Below the pieces are notes generated by a model. The model ran no database searches. It was not told the origin of the DNA and was given only the letters and a program-made list of their open reading frames with translations. Position numbers and translations under genes: made by a program. A stretch of 64,000 nt of DNA from NCBI RefSeq assembly GCF_954871325.1, contig NC_088777.1:34697366-34761365 (forward strand), read 5' to 3'. Of the stretch, positions 49,010 through 57,925 are shown one piece after another. Source of the stretch: Gordionus sp. m RMFG-2023 (Eukaryota > Nematomorpha > Gordioida > Chordodea > Parachordodidae). Position 1 is the first letter of the stretch; every line of letters starts with the position of its first letter.

Positions 49010-49235
49010 TCCCGATATTACAACTGAGGCAATTCATTTGCAATCACTATAATTCATTTATGCTGATGTATTTGTGCTAATGTATTCACCCTAATATTTT
49101 CGCCATATTTGCGATAATACCTTCGCGCCATATTATTTTCGCGGTAATACATTCGCCATATTATTTTCGCGCTAATACATTCGTTTTGATGAATTTGCGA
49201 TATACTTTTGCTGCAATCGGGATAATGCAATCGCT
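49010..49235. repeat. GCGAATGCATTA-type array, right arm (inverted)
   Basis: Units such as TAATACATTCGCCATATTA and TTTTCGCG(C/G)TAATACATTCG run to within a base of the next hAT terminus. Confidence 0.85.
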
Positions 49236-50335
49236 CAGGCGCGTACGCAGGAATTTGGTCTGGGGGGGGGGGGGGATAATAAAATTTTTTAAGAAATATT
49301 ATTGTTAATTAAAATACTAAGCATAAATTTATTAGGACTAATAACTTTTCTAATACACAATTTTAAATTAATGTGAATTACAAAAAAATTATATATATAA
49401 ACCGGCATTGAAAAACTATAAAATAAATGTAAATTATAAAATATAAAGTGAATATAACCACGATATGAATCACTTATATGACCCAAAAGTGTGAATTTTT
49501 TGAGCCTTTAAAATATAAGTATAAAAAATTTAAATGTTGGAAATATAAATTAATACACAAAAAGTTTCTTAGGAATAATTTTTTGTATATTTTGAGCTAA
49601 TTTTTTAATTATCTATCCTTGCTTGGCGTTAAATGCCTATGAATATTCAAAAGATCCAAATCATTCAATCTACTTTTAGAAGTTGTATTTCATAGGTATG
49701 TATTTCAGAGACTTGCAGGCCCGGCCCCCGAGTCGGACCGTATTTAAATTTCTTTAAACATACCCGGGCTGAACCTGAATTTTTTAAAAACAAAACACCT
49801 GGGCTGGGCCTGAAAATTTTTTCAAAAAAAATATCCGGGCCGAGCTGTATATTTTAAAACCAAATATTTGAAATCACCATTATTAGCTACAAAAATCAAA
49901 AATTCGGGCCGGGCCTGCAAAAAAGCCGGGCAGGGCCTGAATTTTTTTTAAAAAAACCCGGACCAAAAAAATTTTAAAAAAAATATCTAGGCCGTGCCCT
50001 GCAAATGGTACCTCTACAGGGCTCTGTTATTCTTCTTAAAAAAGAGAATGTTCTCTCATCAGTTTACTAATGGGAAGAGTTGCTAATATATATATAACCA
50101 TTTTAATAAATTGGGAATATAATCTAAAATGTGTATGAAATAATGCAAAGCATCCATAGCATTTTTTGGACTGTATCAACCATAGTTAATCTTTTAATCA
50201 TAGGTATTCAGCTAATAAGGCATCATAAGATATTTTAACATCTTCATGATAAAAATCTAACAAATTTTTTTTTTTCTATCACCATCTGAAAAAGGTTAGA
50301 AAAGCTTTTGTGGAAGTAAAATCTGCGGATTTGTA
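49236..50335 (-). mobile_element. hAT element, CAGTGGCGTA family, interrupted and truncated
   Basis: The end CAGGCGCGTACGCAGGAATT with a 14-G run (49262-49275) matches the 25577 element. On the minus strand a transposase C-terminus remains in two parts: TDERTFSFLRRIT near 50035-50075, then, past an inserted GGCC-rich element, NTTSKSRLNDLDLLNIHRHL near 49620-49685. Upstream ALHYFIHILDYIPNLLKWL (about 50090-50150) extends it. These line up one-to-one with the 26461-26900 fragment. The other terminus was not found. Confidence 0.78.
49706..50025. mobile_element. GGCCCGGCC-rich MITE inserted in hAT transposase
   Basis: It starts CAGAGACTTGCAGGCCCGG; inward from the right it reads CAGAGCCCTGTAGAGGTACC. 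The body alternates CCGGGC(C/T)G clusters with A/T runs as in the GGGCCGGG family. It splits the transposase exactly between the RRIT and NTTSKSRLN blocks. Target duplication not resolved. Confidence 0.65.
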
Positions 50336-50409
50336 AGTGCTGTATGGTGAATTAAAACCACATTTATTTGGGTTATAAATGTGTCTAAGAGAGGGGACAT
50401 TTGTTTTAT

Positions 50410-50640
50410 AATGCTCTTCTACTGATATTTTAAAATTTTACAAACCTTTAAAAAATAAATAGATTATAAAAGCTGTCCTAATATTTTGAAAAAAATTTTC
50501 AAAAATAAATGGCAGAAGTATATTTAGGAATTTTACATATAAGAAATCTACTATATGCTGTTAATATGCAGTTGCAATCAGAAGAATATAATTTAATAAA
50601 GGTTCACTAAATTATGCTGCAGAAATACCAAAGTAAGAAT
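50410..50640 (+). pseudogene. hAT transposase middle fragment, plus strand
   Basis: The plus strand aligns with the reverse complement of 51500-51730: ATTTTAAAATTTTACAAACC, AAAAGCTGTC, GAAATCTACT and ATGCAGTTGCAATCAGAAGA correspond in order. Translated, NMQLQSEEYNLIKVH parallels NIQLQSEDFLLIKIH. It is a diverged, broken copy in opposite orientation to its neighbour at 50963-52268, and is likely the continuation of the 53990-54640 copy before an inversion. Confidence 0.8.
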
Positions 50641-50962
50641 ATTATTACTATTATCGTAATTATTAATAAGATTAATATGATGTCATGTTTGAGGAGATTG
50701 TAATGCTTCTTTATTTTTATGATTTGCCAAAATATTCAAAATATTAATTTTACAATGTAAAAAATAAATTTATTTGATTTTATGCAAATGTATAAATAAG
50801 ATTTTATAAAATATAGAAAGTCAAATAGTTATAGTTAATTATATTTTATTTGAGATTTAAATAATGGAACTAAACGTTTACCGTCGTTATTAAGATATTT
50901 ATAAAATTCCTGGCATGATATTTTATAATTTTGTTTAACCATTAACTCGGCCTCTAATGTTG

Positions 50963-52268
50963 TTAAAGCAATTCGATTCTCTCCTTTCTCCAGGCAGTTC
51001 TCATCAGGCTAAAAATGCGCTCCGATGAGGCATTAGAATGAGGTAAGGAGAAAACATACTCGCAAATTTTTTCCAAGCATGGGGATTTATCGTTATTACG
51101 AAAAAATTCCACCCATTTCTCCTCTGCTTTTAGACCATCTAACTTTAAGTATTCTGGCGAATCATAAAAAATGGAAAAAATCACAATCTCTTCAAACAAG
51201 GCTTCAATGTCTATCGGTAATTTTAATATATTTATTAAATTACAAAAACCATCAAATGATGGTTTCTGTTCCAAGGTCATAATATTTACACACTTGTAAA
51301 TAGAGTTATTAAAATCAAATCTTGATTGTAAATATTCCAAAATTGTCTTAATAAAAATATTTGCTTCATTTAAAAATACGTTAATTATAGTAATATTTGA
51401 ACATTTTAATATGATATTTTTAGCAATAGCGCCATAAAATTTATTATCTATTTTTAACTAGAGATGAACAGAGCTGTAGCATGATTTTGTGAATCTTTAT
51501 CAATAAAAAATCTTCTGATTGCAACTGAATATTAACATGAAGTAGATTTCCTACATGTGAAACTAATCCCAAATCTGCTTCTGACATTTCATCCTCGAAA
51601 AAAATTTTCAAAATTTTATGACAGCTTTTAAAATTTTTATTTAAGAAGTATTTCTTTAAGGGTTCGTAAAATTTTAAAATTCTCTCGATGGCAGGTATTA
51701 ATGATAACCACCTGATAGGTACATATCGCAACAACTCTCACCATTCCAAATCAGACCACTCCACCAATTCTTTTAATTCAGTGACTCTTTTAGTTGATGA
51801 ACTAAATTCGTTAAAACATTTCATCACAATTACTTCGACATCTACAGATAGTACATTCATTGCCTTCTTGCAAGAATTATGCAGTATATGGCATATACAG
51901 CCAATTGGTATTAATTCATTATTGTGCTGCCTCAATTCGGTAAATACACTTTGATTTTTACCAAAATTAACAGAGGCATTATCAGCGCAGAAAGCTGGCA
52001 TGCACATTGATAACCCTGAATCAGCTATATTTACCATTATGTGGTTAGCTATATCGTTAAATTTTTCACTATCGGATGAAAAAAATTTCAATAGTTTTAT
52101 AGAAATGCCCTTATTCTTGTTGAAATAGAGAAGGATCAGGGGAAATGTTTTAATATTTCCCTTATTTGATGCATCTGTTAAAATAGCATATGGATGTCCT
52201 TCTTTCAATTCGTCTAGAATTGACCTCTTGGATTCAGGTCCTAACACATTTGTGATAGCCTTGCTCAT
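50963..52268 (-). pseudogene. hAT transposase (KIAA1586/ZMYM6-like clade), decayed
   Basis: Three minus-strand segments in order: 52268-51738 (MSKAITNVLGPESKRSILDE, FCADNASVNFGKNQ with an acidic residue, CICHILHN); 51734-51444 (YVPIRWLSLIPAIERILKFY, the usual P-x-RWLSL motif); and 51340-50963 (ending YVFSLPHSNASSERIFSLMR and TAWRKER, the dimerisation domain). Two small breaks separate them. The 5' zinc-finger region expected in this clade is absent: the Met lies only about 215 bp from the element terminus at 52485, suggesting an internal deletion. Family members are usually 550-700 residues. Confidence 0.85.
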
Positions 52269-52339
52269 TTTTGTCCTACCACAAGTAAAGTTAGCACTAT
52301 TTTGGAATCGTTAAATATTTTAAAACATTAAAATGCTAA

Positions 52340-52485
52340 AAAAAAATTGTGGGAGAAATTAAAAAATTGTGGGAGCTTTTTGTGGGAGATTTCTAATTGT
52401 GGGAGTTTTGTGGGAGTGAGATGTATGTGGGTAAACTAAAAAATTGTGGGAGACTCCCACTGATGGGGGGAGACATGGCAACCCT
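52340..52485. repeat. hAT terminus with TTGTGGGAG subterminal repeats
   Basis: About seven TGTGGGAG units lead to GACATGGCAACCCTG at 52471-52485; inward it reads CAGGGTTGCCATGTC. It is the partner end of 55332; see the inversion finding. Confidence 0.8.
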
Positions 52486-53302
52486 GATCGGAACCGTAAC
52501 CGAATTGATACAATTATATTTTGAAAGAGTAAAAAGAATCTTTATAAAAAAAAGCTAACCCGGTTTGAACCAGATTAAACCGGTTTCAGCCAAATTAAAA
52601 TAAATAATTTTACATTTTTTAACATTCTTTTCCTTGTGGTGTATTTCATATTTTACCATATCTGCGTCTTAATTTATAATTATTGTTGTATTTGTACTTG
52701 GTTTTTTTTTAAATTTGTATATTTGAATATTATTTTACTTGGTTTTTGATCATTGTACAATTTTTAAATTTAATAATTAGTTTTATATTTTATTATATTT
52801 TTGTATATGATTATATTTGAATAGGTAATTATTTTTTTAGATTAAATTATTATATTATGAACTTCGATTTTTTTTAATTTTTGAATATTAATTTTTATAA
52901 TATTTAAAAAAAAAGGAGAAAATATATAAAAAAGCAAACTTTGATAAAAAAAATCATTATTATAAAATTGATAATTATTGTAGTTATTGGAATTCATTTA
53001 ATAAAGTTGTAAATTTTTTTGTTTTAAAGAATTAAATTATTATTTATTTGTAATGGAAAGTTTTAATAAAGTTGACAATTTTTACGTTTTTTAATGATTT
53101 TAGTAAATTATTTTAAGTTATACAACGTATTTCACCTTTACACTTCCAATAATCTCTGCAAATTCTCTCGGAATATCTATCAATTTCCTCTTAAGCCACA
53201 CAATAAATTTATTATCGATATCTCAAATCATAACAATTATTAAATGATCAAAATATTTGTTTTATATCCATAAGAAGTATATAAATTTTTTACTATGACT
53301 TA
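52486..53302. other. flank of hAT insertion: GGTT/AACC hAT remnant and AT-rich DNA
   Basis: ATCGGAACCGTAACCGAATT and AACCCGGTTTGAACC, then ACCGGTTTCAGCC, resemble the body of CAGGGATCC/GGTTCGG-type hAT elements. The rest is AT-rich without features. Confidence 0.5.
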
Positions 53303-53632
53303 TAGTGCGCACAAATTGAGCGTTTCAAACGGTTTCAAGCGCAAATAATGCATTTCAAATGACCTTGTGCAAATTGGTAAAATTACAGTTTGGCGTTAGC
53401 AAACATTTTAAAAAACGCAAATAGGTTTGCTTTTTCATTACTTTTTATTATTATTCGCTGTGTAATATTATATAAAATGTAATATAAATATCTTACTTAT
53501 ATCCTAAAAAGGAATATTTAGAAATTAAAGAAATAAGAACGCAAACGATAATATAATTCTCAAAAAACAAATCCTTTATTTTAAGAACTTATTTAAAATG
53601 TTGCGTTTGCAACGCTCAATTTGTGCGCACTA
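53303..53632. mobile_element. PIF/Harbinger-type MITE
   Basis: A perfect 22-bp TIR starts TAGTGCGCACAAATTGAGCG and continues TT, extending to 28 bp with one mismatch. It is flanked by the 3-bp duplication TTA (53300-53302, 53633-53635). A TWA duplication and 330-bp non-coding body fit a Harbinger-derived MITE. High TIR identity suggests recent activity. Confidence 0.85.
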
Positions 53633-53989
53633 TTAAATTGATCCACAATAACTGCTTCATATAGTATTAGAGCATTCCTATTTCCTATATTTTAGTATGT
53701 AAAATATCCAAATAATTAATTAATCTAAAAAATCATCAGTTTTATATATATTAGGAATTAAAAAATTTGAATATCCAGAATTTTACAAACTTGCTCTTAT
53801 AGACTTGCGTTTCCTGCAACACAATATCCATTAAAAGGGCCTTTTTGGGGGTAAGATTCGTGGTATTGTCACAACGAGAATTTCATATTTTATATATTAT
53901 TGTTGAGTCAAAACCAGAGCTATACGTGTTTAATATTAGCCCCCCTCAACTTGTAGAAAGCAAGCTCATCTTCAAAACTGGCACGTATT

Positions 53990-54640
53990 AGGAGGAACCT
54001 GTCAACCAATATTATGCTGACTCAATTCTGTAAATAGACTCTGGTTTTTGCCAAATTCACTGAGGAATTATCAGATCAGAAAGCTGCCATGCAATTCATT
54101 GGTAATGCCAAATCTGCCATATTTACCCATATATATGGTTAGCTATGTCTTTGGATATTTCATATCTGGAGAAAATTTTTTTAATAGTTTTATTGAAATA
54201 ACATTAATTTTGTTGAAATAGGGGAGGATCAAGGGAAATGTTTTGATATCTCCTTATTAGATGCATCTGTTAGAATTGCATATGTTTGCACATCTTTCAA
54301 ATCGTGAAGAATTGACCTTCTGGATTTATATCCTAAAACATTGATGATAGCTTTGCTCATTTGTGTTCTACAAAGTATACTTTTCATTTATATTAGTCGT
54401 TAAATATTATGGAAAAAGATTCTACCAACATTGTGATGTTAAGATGTTAAGTAGCTCTCTGAATGTTGTACTGCATGATAGGTATTTACCATTTCCGCAA
54501 CTGTAGTTGCATCTCTATTATTTCTTATTTTTGAAGAATATTTTTGTTTTGCAATAGATGTTGATAGACTGCCCTGTACTGATTTATGCTTTGAAGATTT
54601 TTGATGCCTCAAAATATCATATTCCCTTCCCACATTGTAT
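53990..54640 (-). pseudogene. hAT transposase N-terminal copy with zinc-finger region
   Basis: On the minus strand the 54633-54439 segment has GREYDILRHQKSSKHKSVQG, a zinc-knuckle tail of the type D-(I/V)-x-RH-x-x-S-x-KH seen before the catalytic domain in this hAT clade. From 54360 a second part begins MSKAIINVLGYKSRRSILHD and ILTDASNK, closely parallel to 52268-51738, and continues to FGKNQSLFTELSQHN near 54010. Frames change several times. It is the better N-terminal copy of the same family. Confidence 0.78.
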
Positions 54641-54924
54641 TAACTAAATACTGTAGAACAACTTCCCCGCACTGATTATAATTATTTTTTACATTGTAAA
54701 TTTAAAATTGTTTGTTTTTTTATAAAATCTTATTTATACATTAGCATAAAATATATTTTTTTACATTGTAAAATTACAATTTTTTTTATAAAATTTTATC
54801 TTGTTTACATTCTTTTGTATTTAAAAAAGATCGTTGGTTATTATTTATAAAATTAATATATTATAATAAATCAAATTTTAATAATAAAGATAGTATTTAA
54901 GAAATTTTGTGTCCTACTATAATT

Positions 54925-55214
54925 ACCTATTTTGAAAAATAGTTGCGTATTTTATTTTGGAAAATAGTTACCTATTTTATTTTGAAAAAAGTTGGATATT
55001 TTATTTTGATCAATAGTTGGCTATTTTATTTTGAAAAATAGTTGGTTATTTTATTTTGAAAAATAGTTGGTTATTTTATTTTGGAAAATAGTTGGCTATT
55101 TTATTTTGGAAAATAGTTGGCTATTTTATTTTGGAAAATAGTTGGCTATTTTATTTTAAATAGTTGGCTATTTTATTTTGAAAAATAATTACCTATTTTA
55201 TTTTGGAAAATAGA
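54925..55214. repeat. 24-bp minisatellite (about 12 units)
   Basis: The unit is TAGTTGGCTATTTTATTTTG plus GAAAA, repeated about twelve times with small substitutions (ACC/GGT/GGC variants) and one short deletion. Confidence 0.95.
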
Positions 55215-55249
55215 TTCGAGCCCGCAAAAAAATTTGTTTAGCAATTTTT

Positions 55250-55332
55250 ATATTTCTCCCACAATTTTTTTATTACTCCCACAAAATACTGAATTTCTCC
55301 CACAATTTGAAAATTTTGACCTGGCAACCCTG
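55250..55332. repeat. hAT terminus with CTCCCACAA subterminal repeats
   Basis: Three CTCCCACAA units are followed by GACCTGGCAACCCTG ending at 55332. The flanking 8 bases GTTCCGAT are the exact reverse complement of those flanking the 52485 terminus. Confidence 0.8.
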
Positions 55333-55571
55333 GTTCCGATATAAAGGTTTATATCAGTTTAGCGGTTCATTCTAATTCATTCCTGGTCCCTGCCAAATAG
55401 ACATAGATTAAATGATATTTTATTTGAAATATTATAATAAAAAATAACAAGCCATTATAGAAAAATGATCATTTAATATTCTTTTTTTGCAATTTTAAAT
55501 AAAATTTATTTGAAATTTTTTATGTTGCTTTATTTTATTAATATTTATTTATAATATTAATTCTGTGTATG

Positions 55572-56650
55572 TGTTAATAGTGTTGTTTATTCAAATTTGT
55601 AAAATAATTAATTGAGTATTAATTTAAATGTTTTGTTACATATTGTGTTGTTTATTCAAATTTGTAAAATAATTTATTGAGTATTAATTTAAATGTTTTG
55701 TTACATATACCAGTATATATACCAGTCGATGATATACATATTAGAAATTATTATTATTTTATTTTTTAAAGTAGAAATAAAATTTAATCTAAAACAAAAC
55801 ACAACGTAAAAATTCTTGTTTCTTTTATGGCGCCCCGTTACGTTTTTGTAAAAAAAAAAAGAAGAAAATATATAAAATTTGCCTAAAATTAAAATAAAAA
55901 AGTAAAAATTAAATTAAATTCGAAATTGTGGTGACTACCTATTGTGACGATTGCTTAATTCATTGAGATGACTCTATTTATATGACTACCTATTGTGACG
56001 ATTGCTTAATCCATTGAGATGACTCTATTTATATGACTACCTATTGTGGTGACTACCTATTGTGACGATTGCTTAATCCATTGAGATGACTCTATTTATA
56101 TGACTACCTATTGTGGTGACTACCTATTGTGGTGACTACCTATTGTGACGATTGCTTAATCCATTTAGATGACTCTATTTATATGACTACCTATTGTGTT
56201 GATTGCTTAATCTATGGAGATGACTAGAATCAAACCTTAGCACTTTCATGCAAAAATCTTCTTTCTTCATGGTATCCTGGCTCTGGATGTTGAAATGGAA
56301 TATGATAACCAGCACCTAACCTAATGTGACAACCTAGAAAGAACCAATATGGAACTAATACACCAACTTTTCTAACCTACAAAAACGTATGGACTCACGC
56401 CATCAGACAGACTTATGCGCCCTCTGAGCAGCAACTTGATGCTTTGTCGAGGAGGGGAATGTTAATAGTGTTGTTTATTCAAATTTGTAAAATAATTAAT
56501 TGAGTATTAATTTAAATGTTTTGTTACATATACCAGTATATATACCAGTCGCTGATATACATATTAGAAATTATTATTATTTTATTTTTTAAAGTAGAAA
56601 TAAAATTTAATCTAAAACAAAACACAACGTAAAAATTCTTGTTTCTTTTA
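55572..56650. mobile_element. miniature LTR element (TRIM-like), structurally whole, non-coding
   Basis: LTRs at 55572-55827 and 56460-56650 start TGTTAATAGTG and end TTTCTTTTA. They are nearly identical apart from a 65-bp duplication present only in the first. A primer-binding-type TGGCGCCCC follows the first LTR and a purine tract GAGGAGGGGAA precedes the second. The 5-bp target duplication GTATG is perfect (55567-55571, 56651-56655). The roughly 630-bp interior has no pol or gag; it holds a tandem array and about 240 bp of unassigned sequence. It is very young judging from LTR identity. It is gene-less and would have depended on another element; family (Ty3/gypsy or other) cannot be told. 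Confidence 0.93.
55930..56222. repeat. about 51-bp tandem array inside the TRIM-like element
   Basis: About five units combine GTGACTACCTATTGTGACG, ATTGCTTAATCCATTGAGAT and GACTCTATTTATA, with extra short GTGACTACCTATTGTG copies between some units. Confidence 0.93.
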
Positions 56651-56749
56651 GTATGCAATAATTCATTTAATTGTGCAATATTATAATTATGCTCTTTAAA
56701 AAGGTGATATGACATTTGCAATTATAACATAACATTATTTATATATATT

Positions 56750-56940
56750 CAGTGTTGTGCAGATTTAATTCAAAACATTTCATATTTATTAATTTATTTG
56801 AAAATAAAATTATTTGACTTGCAAAAAATTGTTAAAATAACATATTTATATATTCTTATAATTTTTATAAGTTAAATAATTTTATTTACAAACAAATTAA
56901 AAAATATGGAAATGTTTTGAATTAAATCTACACAACACTG
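56750..56940. mobile_element. 191-bp MITE with about 32-bp TIRs
   Basis: CAGTGTTGTGCAGATTTAAT at the left and its inverse, CAGTGTTGTGTAGATTTAAT read from the right, form a nearly perfect TIR that continues through TCAAAACATTTC. The terminus looks hAT-like, but the flanking 8-mers do not match clearly, so superfamily is open. Confidence 0.8.
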
Positions 56941-57127
56941 TACTATTACGGAGATAAATATATTATCTTTTATTTATATTGTTTATATAACTGAGGAAAA
57001 TTTTCAATACGATAATATTATTTAGATAATTATCAAAATTTTATAAAATGGTTATTAATAAAATATATATTATATAAATAAAACAAATTATTAGTTATAA
57101 ATATAATAATCGACTTGCAAAAAGCAT

Positions 57128-57335
57128 TCGTCACAGTATTTGTATTTAAATACTTTTAATTTTTTGTAGGTATTTAGTATTTATATTTTAAATACATTTG
57201 TTCAAAACGTATTTTTATTTATATTAAAATATTTTTTCTTGAAATGTAATTGTATTTATATTTTAAATACATTTATTCAAAACGTATTCGTATTTATATT
57301 AAAATACTTTTTCTTGAAATGTATTTGTATGCATA
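57128..57335. repeat. tandem TATTTGTATTTAAATAC repeat
   Basis: After ACAGTATTTGTATTTAAATAC, a unit of about 77 bp (TATTTATATTTTAAATACAT, TTCAAAACGTATT, TTTTCTTGAAATGTA) is duplicated. Such sequence is typical of subterminal parts of some hAT MITEs. Confidence 0.75.
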
Positions 57336-57559
57336 TACTAATACATATTTTTGAATATTTTCCTATACATCTGTTGAACATGTATCAATCAGCTAGTCTA
57401 CATTTCAATATTATTATTCTATTATTTTTTTTTATCGATTTTGTTGGATAAATATTGCCAATAACCTAATTGGGTGTAGAAATGTTTGAAATGAAACAAA
57501 ATGGAAACAATTCAAATATAAAGTATAGAATCTAATATCTCATGATTTAGACGCGTTCT

Positions 57560-57925
57560 TCGTTCATAAAAATCCGGCCGGCATAGTAAACTTTGCTCGT
57601 CCTCCTAAAATAACTGGTCTATAGTATTATAAAGCCATGATGAATTGAGTCGAGTTTCTAATCAAAAATTTGATTCCGGGTTGAGGAGTCAACTCAAAGA
57701 CCCGCCTGAGTCGGTTCGTCAGTGTGTCATGAGTTTAATTATTTTCACCTCATATTTTGTAAAAATAAAAAAATAGAAATTATATCAAAGCTATTGTAAA
57801 AATACATTTCAACTATCAATTCTAAATAATTAGTCGACTCCTAGGCCTAGCTTGAGAGTCGGCGCAAATGACTCATTGAGCCACTCGAGTATAAGTACAC
57901 CGAGTTCAGAGTTGTAAAAACTCAA
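57560..57925. repeat. GAGTCGAGT / GACTC-rich repeat remnant
   Basis: Left words TTGAGTCGAGTTTC and GAGGAGTCAACTC, with right words AGTCGACTCCTAGGCC, ATGACTCATTGAGCCACTCG and AAACTCAATTG, suggest a worn inverted-repeat element of about 300 bp. No target duplication found. Confidence 0.45.

Larger units (their letters stand above)
47021..49235. mobile_element. second foldback element with GCGAATGCATTA arrays
   Basis: The left end is about 310 bp of irregular 12-16 bp units such as ATTATCGCGAATGC, ATTACCGCGAATG and ATTATAGCGAATGC (47021-47330). The right end (about 49010-49235) carries the same units inverted: TTCGCGGTAATACATTCGCC, GCGCTAATACATTCG. The unit differs from the GCGAAAC(T) unit of the 33946 element, but the GCGAA core and design are shared. 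Two hAT MITEs sit inside. Target duplication cannot be read because another hAT element abuts the right end at 49236. No transposase is encoded. Confidence 0.8.

Noticed and set aside
51079-51954. Plus-strand open frames at 51079-51282 and 51688-51954
   Set aside because: Antisense to the minus-strand hAT transposase segments.
57239-57451. 70-residue open frame
   Set aside because: It starts inside the TATTTGTATTTAAATAC tandem repeat; hydrophobic composition follows from T-rich sequence.
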